From: Colwellia sp.
GTDB lineage: Bacteria; Pseudomonadota; Gammaproteobacteria; Enterobacterales; Alteromonadaceae
Length of the DNA stretch: 64,000 nucleotides
NCBI RefSeq assembly: GCF_013214175.1
Contig: NZ_JABSPA010000002.1
Coordinates: 1,240,001 to 1,304,000, forward strand
Direction: 5' to 3'
Part shown: positions 28,814 to 38,211 of the stretch, piece after piece
Layout of the letters: each line of letters opens with the position of its first letter
Position numbering within the stretch: the stretch's first letter is position 1
Notes under the pieces: generated by a model
What the model was told of the DNA's origin: nothing
The model's database searches: none
The model's input: the letters and a program-made list of their open reading frames with translations, nothing else
Made by a program: the position numbers and the translations under genes

Positions 28814-29323
28814 ATGAAATTAAATTTTTTAAAGGTACTCATACCTCTCACATTATGTATTGGTTTTATCACAAATGCGCAAGCAGGTTTGATTACTAAT
28901 TTCGACATATCAGGAGTTAATTCATCTGATTCTTCAGGTACTGTTCAAGATTGGTTTAGTGTCGAACTTACAAATGAATTTGATTTTTTTACTTTATCTT
29001 TTAACTGGAAAGATCAAGGTTGGGGAAATAGAAAAGGACGTCTATATTATAGCTTTTCAGGTACCGATTGGACAAATTTCGGGCTGTTAGCAGGACATCA
29101 ATTTACAGAACAAATGACTACAATAACTCGTAGCCAATTAGCCTCTTTTACTCAACCAATAACACTAAATTTTGGTTATGTTGTTGGAGGAGGTGGGGGA
29201 CATAATTTACAGGTTAATAATGCTACTTTAGCCGTAACGAATGTTCCAGAGCCTTCTACTCTTGCTATTTTTGCATTAGGTATGATTGGTTTAGCATCTC
29301 GTAAATTTAAGAAACAGTCTTAA
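28814..29323 (+). CDS. PEP-CTERM sorting-domain exported protein
   Basis: Small exported protein (169 residues) with a Sec signal peptide ending near AQAG (about 25) and a C-terminal sorting signal: VPEPSTLAIFALGMIGLASRK, i.e. the Pro-Glu-Pro motif, one hydrophobic helix and a short basic tail. Such proteins are processed by the EpsH-type exosortase XrtA and linked with exopolysaccharide matrix. The middle is beta-rich (TLSFNWKDQGWGNRKGRLYY) without a recognised domain. An RpoN-type promoter precedes it, as known for PEP-CTERM genes under PrsK/PrsR. The exosortase itself is not in this window. Confidence 0.9.
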   Translation: MKLNFLKVLIPLTLCIGFITNAQAGLITNFDISGVNSSDSSGTVQDWFSVELTNEFDFFTLSFNWKDQGWGNRKGRLYYSFSGTDWTNFGLLAGHQFTEQMTTITRSQLASFTQPITLNFGYVVGGGGGHNLQVNNATLAVTNVPEPSTLAIFALGMIGLASRKFKKQS

Positions 29324-29348
29324 TTATTTAAACGATTTTTATTCTGTA

Positions 29349-29380
29349 AAAGCACCCGTTGTAATGATTGGTGCTTTCTT
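29349..29380 (+). terminator. Terminator after PEP-CTERM gene 28814
   Basis: Stem AAAGCACC (29349-29356) with GGTGCTTT (29370-29377), then a T-rich run. Confidence 0.8.
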
Positions 29381-29414
29381 GTTTCTGGTGTTATGTAAAA
29401 TAAACCAGTAAGCC

Positions 29415-29588
29415 ATCACAATAGCTTCAATATAGGTAACACCCGATACATAAGACAAGCCCTCAGCTAAACCTCTTCGCCAACGAACTGACCAATTAAA
29501 ATTTGGGGTTAACAATATTTATAACGGCAGTGAAAATAGTTCATCGGTTAATGGCAATCCGTAAAATATAAAGCTGAGTTTATTATTG
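29415..29588 (-). pseudogene. Remnant of a MipA/OmpV-type gene (paralogue of 38212-39678)
   Basis: Aligns by eye with two parts of the minus-strand gene at 38212-39678: 29415-29500 with about 38432-38515, and 29503-29588 with about 38592-38677. Some 80 bases between them are missing. Read on the minus strand it gives FYGLPLTDELFSLPL followed by a stop, against FYGLPLTDNLFSLPL in the intact gene. It has no start and no full domain, so it is a decayed fragment. Confidence 0.8.
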
Positions 29589-29682
29589 GTTATGTCGTAA
29601 TACGGGTTCGCCGCAAGCGATTGCTAATGAAATTGAAAAGCTTGAGCAAAAGGCTAATGAAAATCCACTTAAGAAATCCTAA
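29586..29682 (+). pseudogene. Duplicated 3' end of an RND permease gene
   Basis: Nearly identical to the last 30 or so codons of the RND permease at 25142-28285: WLCRNTGSPQAIANEIEK and onward to QKAN, but ending ENPLKKS instead of ESHPI. The copy extends through the downstream sequence into its own version of the operon terminator. It is fused directly to the MipA-type remnant, which runs on the opposite strand. Confidence 0.85.
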
Positions 29683-29707
29683 GTAGTACTTTAATAACTA
29701 AAGTAAT

Positions 29708-29740
29708 AAGCCCTAACGATGAATTTCGCTAGGGCTTTTT
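29708..29740 (+). terminator. Terminator carried with the RND remnant
   Basis: Stem AAGCCCTA (29708-29715) with TAGGGCTT (29730-29737), then T run. It corresponds to the terminator at 28323 behind the intact gene. The remaining sequence to 29996 is AT-rich with no feature recognised. Confidence 0.85.
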
Positions 29741-29996
29741 TATGTTTAAAATTCTTAGTTCTAAATTCTATTCTCTCTAGTTGCAGGAAATCGTCGCGCT
29801 ATCTTTTTACTGTTCTTTTATAAGTAAAAAAACAATAAATATAGTTTGAGTACTAAGCTTTAACCTTATGAGGTAAATATTATACTTAGTCATTTATACG
29901 AAGTTTTACGTTATTTTTAACCATTTCGGCGCTGTTCATCGAACTTTGTTAATGGTTGTTACTTGATAATTTCAGTAAAATTCATTAGTATTGTAA

Positions 29997-30016
29997 TTAA
30001 TTGAACGTTCAATTAA
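29997..30016. promoter_or_regulatory. BetI operator
   Basis: A perfect 20-bp palindrome TTAATTGAACGTTCAATTAA ends 20 bases before the betI start. The core TTGAACGTTCAA has the form of known BetI sites, at which choline relieves repression. It would control betI and the co-transcribed betB and betA. Confidence 0.8.
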
Positions 30017-30035
30017 AAAAGAATTAGAGAAGTCA

Positions 30036-30653
30036 GTGCCGAAAGTTGGAATGAAACCCCTACGTAAAAAACAATTAATTAATGCTACTTTAGAATCTGT
30101 GGCGTTATACGGTTTACAAAATACCACTATTATTACTATTAGCAGGATCGCCGGTTTATCGTCAGGTATCATTAGTCATTATTTTGGTGGTAAGCAGGAA
30201 TTAGTCGAAGCAACGGTCAAACATCTGCTGGAACAATTGAAGTTGGCATTGCTTGAACGTGTCAATCAGCCGCACCTTACTCAACCGCTCGGCGCGGCCG
30301 AGCGACTTGCAATGATCATTGAGGCTAACTTTACTCAATTACAACGTTCAGCCCCGGCAACAAAAATGTGGCTTAGCTTCTGGGCGCAATCTATGCACCA
30401 ACCCGGATTGGCTCGGCTACAACATATCAACAGCAAACGCCTATACAGCAATCTACTTTTCTCTTTTCGCCAGTTATTGGCTGATGATTTAGCCGTTATC
30501 GCGGCTAAACAGACCGCGGCTATGATTGATGGTTTCTGGTTACGCAGTGCATTAAGCCCAAGGCCTGAAGAAGAATTTAAACAGGCTGAACAATTATGTA
30601 AAAAATTTATAGACGATCTGCTTAAGCAGTCCGGAGATGTCAATTGTCGTTAA
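30036..30653 (+). CDS. betI: Choline-responsive TetR-family repressor BetI
   Basis: Repressor of choline-to-betaine genes, 205 residues. The N-terminus [19 protein letters not shown] matches the family opening, followed by a helix-turn-helix with [20 protein letters not shown]. The start is GTG at 30036, chosen from that conserved opening. A perfect palindromic operator lies just upstream. The gene overlaps betB by 10 bases, so the two are translated in a coupled way. The order betI-betB-betA is that of enteric and many marine bacteria. Confidence 0.96.
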   Translation: MPKVGMKPLRKKQLINATLESVALYGLQNTTIITISRIAGLSSGIISHYFGGKQELVEATVKHLLEQLKLALLERVNQPHLTQPLGAAERLAMIIEANFTQLQRSAPATKMWLSFWAQSMHQPGLARLQHINSKRLYSNLLFSFRQLLADDLAVIAAKQTAAMIDGFWLRSALSPRPEEEFKQAEQLCKKFIDDLLKQSGDVNCR

Positions 30654-32107
30654 TACGTTATGAAAATTTTGTCGATGGCGCCTACATGGCGAACGACAGT
30701 GGTGAAACATTTGATGTGATTAACCCCGCAACGGGAAAAGTAATCTATCAGGTTGAAGTCGCCGATGAAAAAATTAAACAACAGGTCATGGCAAGTGCCC
30801 AACGTGGTTTTGCGACTTGGTCAGCAATGAGCGCGATACAGCGCAGCCGAATCTTACTTAAAGCGGTGGCATTATTACGCGAGCGGAATGATGAACTGGC
30901 AAAAATTGAAGTACTTGATACCGGTAAACCTTGGCAAGAAGCCTCGGTGGTTGATGTAGAATCAGGTGCTGATTCTATCGAGTTCTTTGCTGGTTTGGCG
31001 CCTGGCATTGAAGGTAATCAACAGCAAGTTGATGGTGACTTTTATTACACTCGACGTGAAGCGCTGGGTATTTGCGCAGGCATTGGTGCTTGGAATTATC
31101 CAATACAGATAGCCTGTTGGAAAGCAGCCCCCGCGCTAGCGTGTGGGAATTCAATGATATTTAAACCCTCGGAAGAAACACCGTTGGGGGCATTAAAATT
31201 AGCAGAGATTTTTACCGAAGCCGGACTCCCTAACGGCGTATTTAATGTTATTCAGGGCGCAGGCGACGTCGGTGCTTGGTTAAGCCATCATGCAGATATA
31301 GCTAAAGTTTCTTTTACCGGTGAAGTTGGTACGGGCAAAAAAGTCATGGCAGGTGCTGCCACTACGCTTAAAGATGTCACTATGGAGCTTGGCGGAAAAT
31401 CACCACTGATTATTTTTGATGATGCCGATATCGACAATGCGGTTTCTGCAGCCATGTTGGGTAACTTCTATACTCAGGGTGAAGTCTGTACCAATGGCAC
31501 GCGTGTATTTGTGCAAGAGTCAGTGTATGCAAGGTTTATTGAAAAATTGCTTGAGCGTACTCGCCAAAATATTGTTGTTGGGGACCCAATGGCTCCTGAG
31601 ACTAATTTTGGTGCACTAATCTCGTTAAAGCATTTTAATCTAGTGTTAAATTATATCAATATCGGCATTAAAGAAGGTGCGACACTGCTTCATGGCGGCA
31701 CAGCGCTGCAACCAGAAAACGCACCCCATGGCTATTTTATTGCGCCTACTATCTTTACCGATTGCCGTGATGATATGACCATTTGCCGTGAAGAGATTTT
31801 TGGCCCTGTGATGTCGGTACTGACCTTTACTGATGAAGAGGAAGTGATTACTCGAGCCAACGCTAGTGATTATGGCTTAGCTGCGGGTGTCTTCACCCAA
31901 GATATTACCCGTGCTCATCGGGTTATTCATCAGATGCAAGCCGGAATTTGTTGGATAAACAGCTATGGCGCATCACCTGCGCAAATGCCTGTTGGTGGTT
32001 ATAAACAATCGGGCATCGGCCGTGAAAATGGTCTTATTACACTGAACCACTACACTCAAATTAAAGCCGTATATGTTGGCCTACAGCCACTTGAAAGCCC
32101 TTTTTAA
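30644..32107 (+). CDS. betB: Betaine aldehyde dehydrogenase
   Basis: Oxidises betaine aldehyde to glycine betaine with NAD(P), the second step of osmoprotectant synthesis from choline. 487 residues, normal for BetB. Catalytic glutamate in [10 protein letters not shown] and nucleophilic cysteine in [11 protein letters not shown] are present; [18 protein letters not shown] and the C-terminal [14 protein letters not shown] fit BetB closely. The likely start is TTG at 30644, because it gives [12 protein letters not shown] and overlaps the betI stop. It is the second gene of the operon. Confidence 0.97.
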   Translation: MSLIRYENFVDGAYMANDSGETFDVINPATGKVIYQVEVADEKIKQQVMASAQRGFATWSAMSAIQRSRILLKAVALLRERNDELAKIEVLDTGKPWQEASVVDVESGADSIEFFAGLAPGIEGNQQQVDGDFYYTRREALGICAGIGAWNYPIQIACWKAAPALACGNSMIFKPSEETPLGALKLAEIFTEAGLPNGVFNVIQGAGDVGAWLSHHADIAKVSFTGEVGTGKKVMAGAATTLKDVTMELGGKSPLIIFDDADIDNAVSAAMLGNFYTQGEVCTNGTRVFVQESVYARFIEKLLERTRQNIVVGDPMAPETNFGALISLKHFNLVLNYINIGIKEGATLLHGGTALQPENAPHGYFIAPTIFTDCRDDMTICREEIFGPVMSVLTFTDEEEVITRANASDYGLAAGVFTQDITRAHRVIHQMQAGICWINSYGASPAQMPVGGYKQSGIGRENGLITLNHYTQIKAVYVGLQPLESPF

Positions 32108-32213
32108 CCGGACGATTCGATTAGCAATAGGCATAAACTAAGCAATTAATAATTCTGAAAGTGTGAATTATTAGCAATAAAAGTTGTAGCTAAGCAGTAA
32201 ATAAGAGTTATAG

Positions 32214-33902
32214 ATGAAAAACGAAAAATTTGATTACATTATTATTGGTGCCGGCTCTGCGGGCTGTGTACTGGCTAACCGATTAACTGAAGACAGTAAT
32301 AATCGGGTATTGTTACTTGAAACCGGCGGCAGTGATAAAAGTATTTTTATTCAAATGCCAACAGCATTATCAATTCCGATGAATAGCAAAAAATATGCTT
32401 GGCAGTTTGAAACTGAGCCCGAGCCTTATCTTGATGATCGCCGTATGCATTGCCCAAGAGGCAAGGTTTTAGGTGGTTCTTCATCTATTAATGGCATGGT
32501 TTATGTTCGAGGTCATGCAAGAGATTTTGATGAATGGCAGCAACACGGTGCGAAAAACTGGGATTACGCCCACTGTTTGCCATATTTTAAAAAAGCCGAA
32601 ACGTGGGCTTTCGACGGTAATGAATACCGTGGTAAAAGTGGCCCATTAGGGGTAAATAACGGCAATGAAATGAAAAACCCTCTGTATCAAGCGTTTGTTG
32701 ATGCAGGTGTTGAAGCCGGTTATTTTGCCACTGATGATTATAATGCCGCAGCACAGGAAGGTTTTGGTCCTATGCACATGACCATTAAAAATGGTGTGCG
32801 CAGTTCTACATCTAACGCTTATCTTCGCCCAGCAATGGCGCGTGAAAACTTAACTGTAATAACTCATGCCTTGGTACATAAGGTATTGCTGGCAGGTAAA
32901 AAAGCTATTGGCGTACGCTATGAGCGTAAAGGAAAAGTTTTCGACGTTAGTGTTGAAAAAGAAGTTATTCTATCGGCGGGGCCTATTGGCTCACCTCATC
33001 TTTTGCAACTCTCAGGAATTGGTCCTAAAAAGGTGCTTGAAGACGCGGGCATTGAAGTTAAACATGATTTGCCCGGTGTCGGTCAAAACTTGCAAGATCA
33101 CCTGGAGTTTTATTTCCAGTTTAAGTGCAAAAAACCGATTACGCTTAATGGCCAGTTAGGCTTGTGGAATAAATTTTTAATTGGTAGTCGTTGGTTCTTC
33201 ACCAAAAAAGGCTTAGGCGCGACCAATCATTTTGAGTCTTGTGGTTTTATTCGCTCTAAAAAGAATGTTGAATGGCCAGATTTACAATACCACTTCTTAC
33301 CGGCAGCAATGCGCTACGACGGTAAAGAAGCTTTTGCCGGTCACGGATTTCAGGTGCATATTGGTCATAATAAACCAAAAAGTCGCGGTTTTGTTAACGC
33401 GGTGTCCGACGATCCTAAAGCACATCCACAAATACGTTTTAATTATCTTGAACACGAAGCAGACCGTGAAGGTTTCCGCGCCTGTGTGCGTTTGACCCGA
33501 GAAATTATTCACCAGAGTGCGCTTGATGATTATCGAGGTGAAGAAATTCAACCCGGCATTGATGTACAAACTGATGAAGAAATCGATGCCTTTGTCCGTC
33601 AATTTGTTGAAAGTGCCTATCATCCTTCGTGCTCATGCAAAATGGGCACAGATGAAATGGCTGTTGTTGACTCAGACACTAAAGTCCATGGTATTGACGG
33701 ATTACGGGTTGTTGACTCGTCAATTTTTCCGACTATTCCAAATGGTAATCTTAATGCGCCAACCATCATGGTTGCTGAACGCGCGGCGGATCTTATTCAA
33801 GGCCATGAAACACTAACACCATCTTCGGCTGCTGTGCACATTGCGCCTAACTGGCAACAGCAACAACGTGCCAACCCGCCAAAAAGAAAAATCAAAAATT
33901 AA
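32214..33902 (+). CDS. betA: Choline dehydrogenase
   Basis: FAD-dependent GMC-family oxidoreductase that oxidises choline to betaine aldehyde, membrane-associated and coupled to the respiratory chain. 562 residues, as usual. The FAD-binding motif [16 protein letters not shown] lies at the N-terminus, the GMC signature [20 protein letters not shown] follows, and the active-site histidines are in [10 protein letters not shown] and NGNLNAPT regions. It follows betB by 106 bases on the same strand. The C-terminal tail is basic (PPKRKIKN). Confidence 0.97.
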   Translation: MKNEKFDYIIIGAGSAGCVLANRLTEDSNNRVLLLETGGSDKSIFIQMPTALSIPMNSKKYAWQFETEPEPYLDDRRMHCPRGKVLGGSSSINGMVYVRGHARDFDEWQQHGAKNWDYAHCLPYFKKAETWAFDGNEYRGKSGPLGVNNGNEMKNPLYQAFVDAGVEAGYFATDDYNAAAQEGFGPMHMTIKNGVRSSTSNAYLRPAMARENLTVITHALVHKVLLAGKKAIGVRYERKGKVFDVSVEKEVILSAGPIGSPHLLQLSGIGPKKVLEDAGIEVKHDLPGVGQNLQDHLEFYFQFKCKKPITLNGQLGLWNKFLIGSRWFFTKKGLGATNHFESCGFIRSKKNVEWPDLQYHFLPAAMRYDGKEAFAGHGFQVHIGHNKPKSRGFVNAVSDDPKAHPQIRFNYLEHEADREGFRACVRLTREIIHQSALDDYRGEEIQPGIDVQTDEEIDAFVRQFVESAYHPSCSCKMGTDEMAVVDSDTKVHGIDGLRVVDSSIFPTIPNGNLNAPTIMVAERAADLIQGHETLTPSSAAVHIAPNWQQQQRANPPKRKIKN

Positions 33903-34092
33903 GCTAACAACTATTCAATCGTGAGTACTCTTTCAGGGTTTAACTATCGTCATCAACATTGTCTGTAGCGTTGATATGGTGACTATAGTTAAAATTTGAA
34001 GCCTATACTAAGTGGACTGATTTATTGATCCTCTTGCTGTTGTTTAGGTGATACCGAGTGCTCTAACTATAATAAGTAAAGAGGAGTAATAC

Positions 34093-34134
34093 GTGTTTAC
34101 ATTCATTAAAAAAATTATCGGGGGGCCGTTATGA
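34093..34134 (+). CDS. 13-codon upstream ORF coupled to the BCCT-like gene
   Basis: GTG at 34093 has a strong ribosome site (GAGGAG at 34081-34086, six bases before it) and reads MFTFIKKIIGGPL before TGA. That TGA overlaps the transporter's ATG as ATGA (34131-34134). The transporter itself has only GGGGGG upstream, so ribosomes may reach it through this short ORF. The peptide is hydrophobic with two lysines. It could be a coupling leader or a tiny membrane peptide. Confidence 0.5.
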   Translation: MFTFIKKIIGGPL

Positions 34135-35348
34135 CCCCATGGTTATCTGCTGGGATTTTATTTACCTTTGCCGCCATTGCCTTTGTGTTATATCGCTGGG
34201 GAAATGTTCGCTGTGTTGGGGTAACACCCGTTAAAACATTCACCTTTATTGCAATTTTATTTACCTCAGGCCTTGATGTTGGCCTGATCATGTTCCCTTT
34301 AACGGAGTTTGCTGGATATGCTGATCTAGCTGCCAGTCCTGAATATGGCTTCACTAACCCGTTAGCTATTGAATTTGGCTTCTGGGCGTTTCTTATCTGG
34401 GGTTTCTACTTTCTAACCTGTTTTTACTTCTGCGTGATTGAGCCACGGGTGCAATTTTTCGAAATTCCATTAATCAAGCTAATTAATAATGTTGTTATTA
34501 TTGGTACCTGTGCCTTTACTGCGTATTTATTACTAAGCAATTTACCTTGGTATATACCTGAGCTGGGTGATGGTGAATCCCTTATTGGCAGTTTCTATCT
34601 AATCGTCTTCTTAGTCATAGCGGCCGCTGTTTATTCTAGTACCAGTATTCGTTATGTACGTTTGTTGAGTTTGGCAACCTCTTGGCTGTTTATTGCCCTG
34701 ATAGCGCTAATGTGGGGAGGTGCTTTTCTTGTCGAAGGCTCAGGCATTGGTGAATTTGCTAATACGTTTGCCTTGCTTGGCGGTTACTTTGGTAATATCC
34801 ATGAATTTGTCTTACCTTTAAATGATTATCATGAATTCTACCTGTATTGGTGGTTTGCATGGAGCATTATGATTGGCCAATTTACCGCCCGCTTTGTTGG
34901 TGGTTTGCGTACTTACCAAGTTTTGCTAGCTATGTTGGTATTCCCGTCTATTCCTATCGCGATATGGTTTACCGTGTTGTATTACTACAGCGCTAACGGT
35001 CTGGAAACTGCTGGTTTTTATAATATAGCGATGGCAATTGTTGGCGTCACCTTTGTTATTAACTCACTCGATTCATTGATTCGTTTATATACAGATAACT
35101 TGAATTTGAGTGTCAGTCGAGTGGGGCGAGTGAAATACTTTTTGGGTAATCTCATCGCGCTAAGCTTACTTACGCTGTTATTCAAATTGGACTTCTTGCA
35201 GATCCAATGGGTTGGCGCCGTAGTTATTGGGCTATTTTTCACTTGTTTTGGTTATATTATATTGACCAAGTTTAAAGTGGTCAGCGAGATAGAATGTTCA
35301 CCGAAAGAAAATAAAATCGATTTTAATAAAATTGAGCTAATGAACTAA
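34131..35348 (+). CDS. Divergent BCCT-family transporter (probable choline/betaine)
   Basis: Polytopic membrane protein of 405 residues with about 10 hydrophobic segments. The segment YWWFAWSIMIGQFTARFVGG corresponds to the BCCT signature around helix 8, and the pattern VTFVINSLDSLIRLYTDN matches the helix after it. Canonical BCCT carriers have 500 to 700 residues; here the first helix and the C-terminal tail seem missing. The bet neighbourhood argues for choline or betaine uptake; this is inference. It could be functional with a reduced core, since no stop or frameshift interrupts it. Confidence 0.72.
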   Translation: MTPWLSAGILFTFAAIAFVLYRWGNVRCVGVTPVKTFTFIAILFTSGLDVGLIMFPLTEFAGYADLAASPEYGFTNPLAIEFGFWAFLIWGFYFLTCFYFCVIEPRVQFFEIPLIKLINNVVIIGTCAFTAYLLLSNLPWYIPELGDGESLIGSFYLIVFLVIAAAVYSSTSIRYVRLLSLATSWLFIALIALMWGGAFLVEGSGIGEFANTFALLGGYFGNIHEFVLPLNDYHEFYLYWWFAWSIMIGQFTARFVGGLRTYQVLLAMLVFPSIPIAIWFTVLYYYSANGLETAGFYNIAMAIVGVTFVINSLDSLIRLYTDNLNLSVSRVGRVKYFLGNLIALSLLTLLFKLDFLQIQWVGAVVIGLFFTCFGYIILTKFKVVSEIECSPKENKIDFNKIELMN

Positions 35349-35364
35349 TCTAATAAATAATTTA

Positions 35365-36084
35365 ATGAGTAAAAAAATAATGAATAAAACTATTATTGCT
35401 GCGGCAACAACTTGTCTACTAACATTGCCTGCTGGTGCTATGGCTGCCGTATCTTCAACGGTTAATCTGGCTTCTGACTACACCTTTAACGGTGTTAGCC
35501 AAACAGGTAATGATCCTGCGCTGCAAGCGAGCTTGGATTATGCTGCGGATAGCGGTTTTTATGCCGGAACTTGGGCTTCTAATGTTGATTTTGGTACAGG
35601 TGAAGACACCAACATCGAATGGGATGTTTATGCTGGACAGTATTTTCAGCTAAATGATAAATTTGGTTTAGATACTGGTATTGCCTATTACACCTACCAT
35701 GGTGATGACGCCTCTAGTACTTACAACTATCCGGAAGCTTATGCCAAACTTGGTTACAGCTCGTCTATGGGTGATAGTGAAGTCAACTTCTGGTACAGCT
35801 GGGATTACTTTGGTTTAGAGGTAAGTCACTACATTGCCATGGTTGCTCATACCGTAGAAGTAGTGCCAGGACACAACATTAAAGTGACCTTTGATCGCTC
35901 AACTTCAGCGGATGAAAATAAATGGGCGTGGGACGGTAAAGATGCTTATAACCATTATCGTGTTGAATACATGACCAGCTGGCAGGGTTTTGATTTTAAC
36001 CTAGCAGCTGAAAATACTGACATGGACATTGATTCGGCAGATGCTCGGGTAGTGTTCTCGGTATCTCGTACCTTTAGTTTTTAG
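35365..36084 (+). CDS. TorF-family outer-membrane protein
   Basis: Putative outer-membrane beta-barrel of 239 residues, of the family first described as a conserved Proteobacterial protein (TIGR02001) and often called TorF. The pattern VNLASDYTFNGVSQTGNDPALQ after the signal peptide is the family opening, followed by alternating strands and a C-terminal phenylalanine (RTFSF). The signal peptide ends at AMAA. Two starts are possible, 35365 and 35380. It follows the transporter by 16 bases and may supply outer-membrane passage or a receptor for the same compound. Confidence 0.85.
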   Translation: MSKKIMNKTIIAAATTCLLTLPAGAMAAVSSTVNLASDYTFNGVSQTGNDPALQASLDYAADSGFYAGTWASNVDFGTGEDTNIEWDVYAGQYFQLNDKFGLDTGIAYYTYHGDDASSTYNYPEAYAKLGYSSSMGDSEVNFWYSWDYFGLEVSHYIAMVAHTVEVVPGHNIKVTFDRSTSADENKWAWDGKDAYNHYRVEYMTSWQGFDFNLAAENTDMDIDSADARVVFSVSRTFSF

Positions 36085-36100
36085 CCGGCGCAGCCCTAAC

Positions 36101-36133
36101 TAGCCCCTGCGATTGTTATTAGCTCAGGGGCTA
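36101..36133. terminator. Inverted repeat before the MarR gene
   Basis: TAGCCCCTG (36101-36109) pairs perfectly with CAGGGGCTA (36125-36133), loop of 15. There is no T run, so it may act as weak terminator or may hide the AGGGG ribosome site of the following gene. Confidence 0.5.
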
Positions 36134-36147
36134 CATTGGTATATATT

Positions 36148-36624
36148 ATGGAAAAATACGAACAGCTGTTAATTTCATTACGTCAAGTGATCCGCGCGAT
36201 TGATATACACTCTAAACAGTTGAATAAAAAGTCAGGATTAACTGGTCCTCAGCTTATGGTAATGACCAAGATTTCCCAGTTAGTTGCACCCATGGCAAAA
36301 CAGGTTGCTAAAGAAATTAATCTTAGCCCGGCAACGGTAACCAGTATCATTGACCGTTTGGAAGCAAAAAAATTAGTTAAACGTAAGCGTAGCCAGTTAG
36401 ACAAGCGCAAAGTTGAGCTATATCTTTCTTCGGCTGGAGAAGTGCTGCTGCAAGGTGCGCCAAAGCCATTGCAAGAACATTTTATCAAGCGTTATCAGGC
36501 ACTAGAGTCTTGGGAGCAGAGTCAGCTATTATCTTCAGTTGAACGTATTGCTTCGATGATGGATGCTGAAGAACTTGATGCTGCGCCAGTATTGATGGTT
36601 GGACAGATGCAAGAAGGGCAGTAA
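36148..36624 (+). CDS. MarR-family transcriptional regulator
   Basis: Winged-helix regulator of about 158 residues. The central LSPATVTSIIDRLEAKKLVKRKRSQLDKR is the typical recognition helix and wing. The start is uncertain: ATG at 36148, or TTG at 36136, which stands five bases after AGGGG and would add four residues. It lies between the betaine cluster and a class III aminotransferase, the same strand throughout. The target and ligand are unknown; control of the choline module or the aminotransferase is plausible. Confidence 0.88.
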   Translation: MEKYEQLLISLRQVIRAIDIHSKQLNKKSGLTGPQLMVMTKISQLVAPMAKQVAKEINLSPATVTSIIDRLEAKKLVKRKRSQLDKRKVELYLSSAGEVLLQGAPKPLQEHFIKRYQALESWEQSQLLSSVERIASMMDAEELDAAPVLMVGQMQEGQ

Positions 36625-36725
36625 TGGATGTTTTAGCCTATGGTCCGCCATTAAAATACGCATAACACTACCATTCAATTTACCGCTAATATTGAAAATA
36701 ATTTATTAAGAAAAGAGAGAACCCA

Positions 36726-38051
36726 ATGACCAAAAAAAACAAACCCAACAGCAAGGCACTGTTTATAAGAGCCGTTGATAATATGCCGTTAGGCGTAGCT
36801 GATAGCTATCGTTACTGGGGTGAAGAAAACACCGTATTTTTAAGTAGCATGAAAGGTTGCACCATTACCGATTGTGACGAGCAGACCTTTGTTGATTTTC
36901 GTTTAGCTTATGGGCCCATTATTTTAGGTTATCGTGATGAGCGAGTAGATAATGCAGTCATTAATGCTATTACTGAGATTGGCGTTATTTCAGGTTTCTC
37001 CACGGGTCTTGATTCTGATGTGGTTGAATTAGTAAAATCACTTTGCCCTAATATCGACAAAATGCGCTTTGCTAACTCAGGCACAGAAGCGGTTATTGGC
37101 GCAGTACGTACTGCACGTGGTTTTACCAAACGAAATAAAATTGTTGTTGTTGAAGGTGGCTTCCATGGTTTACACGATGAAGTTATGTGGAAATCAGATG
37201 TTGATAATTGGGATGTAAGCAGTCAAGAAACACCCGAAATTGTGCCTTTTGGTGGTGGCATTCCAGCAAGCACCCGCGAACATCAAGTGAGTGTGCCACT
37301 GAATGATTTTGCAGCCATAGACGCTGTTTTTGCTGCACATGGTGACGATATTGCCGCGATATTAATTGAACCTATTATGGGTAACTGTGGCTCTATTGCT
37401 TCAACTCAAGCCTATATGAAAAAATTGCGTGACGTTTGTGATAATAATGGCTCATTGTTGATCATGGATGAAGTTAAAACGGGCTTTCGTGTTGCCAAAG
37501 GTGGCGCACAAGCACTGTATGGCATTTACGCTGACTTAACTACTTACGCGAAGGCCATGGGTAACGGTTACCCTATTGCTGCTTTTGGTGGCCGAGCTGA
37601 GGTGATGGATACCATTTCTTTTGCTAAAGATGGTGTAACACACGGCGGAACTTATACTGCGAACATGGTTGCCTTAAGTGCGGCCAAAGCGACGTTAACC
37701 GTACTTAAAGAAACGGATGCGCTGGAAACTATCGCCAGTGTTGGTAAAGAAATTCAAGTTTTACTTTCACGTGTTTTTACAAAACTAGGTGTTGAGCATT
37801 GTTTTGCCGGACCTGATGCTATGTTTGGTGTACATTTTGGTAATAAAGTGCCACAAAATTATCGTGACTGGAAACAAACCAACAGTGATCTTTACACACA
37901 ATTCGCCCTGAACTTAATAGACAATGGTGTAATGTTAGAGCCAGACTCGCGTGAACCTTGGTTTATTTGTCAAGCTCACCAAACAGTTGATCTTAATTGG
38001 TTAGAGCAAGTTGCAGAGCAAGCAATGACGGACGCCATTAACGCACAGTAG
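36726..38051 (+). CDS. Class III PLP aminotransferase
   Basis: PLP enzyme of 441 residues resembling glutamate-1-semialdehyde aminomutases and related omega-aminotransferases. FANSGTEAVIGAVRTARGFT, LLIMDEVKTGFRVAKGG and TTYAKAMGNGYPIAAFGG, with the PLP lysine in the last, are class III signatures. It is unlikely to be HemL itself, because the family's substrate loop and neighbours differ; this is a judgement. Ribosome site AAGAGAGA precedes the ATG. A link to amine or osmolyte catabolism is suggested by the betaine neighbours only. Confidence 0.82.
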   Translation: MTKKNKPNSKALFIRAVDNMPLGVADSYRYWGEENTVFLSSMKGCTITDCDEQTFVDFRLAYGPIILGYRDERVDNAVINAITEIGVISGFSTGLDSDVVELVKSLCPNIDKMRFANSGTEAVIGAVRTARGFTKRNKIVVVEGGFHGLHDEVMWKSDVDNWDVSSQETPEIVPFGGGIPASTREHQVSVPLNDFAAIDAVFAAHGDDIAAILIEPIMGNCGSIASTQAYMKKLRDVCDNNGSLLIMDEVKTGFRVAKGGAQALYGIYADLTTYAKAMGNGYPIAAFGGRAEVMDTISFAKDGVTHGGTYTANMVALSAAKATLTVLKETDALETIASVGKEIQVLLSRVFTKLGVEHCFAGPDAMFGVHFGNKVPQNYRDWKQTNSDLYTQFALNLIDNGVMLEPDSREPWFICQAHQTVDLNWLEQVAEQAMTDAINAQ

Positions 38052-38057
38052 TGAGTA

Positions 38058-38086
38058 TTGCAGTGTGTAAATTCGGCACACTGCAA
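38058..38086. terminator. Hairpin between convergent genes
   Basis: TTGCAGTGTG (38058-38067) pairs exactly with CACACTGCAA (38077-38086). No T run follows. It is a probable transcript end for the aminotransferase operon. Confidence 0.55.
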
Positions 38087-38211
38087 TTGATTCACTGTGG
38101 TATTCATGTTCATAATGTCGGCCAATGTAATTTATGATTGTGACGTTGAGCATGAATATCAAATTTTATGTTAAGTCTTCTAATTAGAAGGCACATTTTT
38201 AGCAACAGTTA

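Noticed and set aside
36726-38051. Glutamate-1-semialdehyde aminomutase (hemL)
   Set aside because: Only the general class III motifs match, and the gene sits beside a MarR regulator and choline genes, so the specific name was not used.
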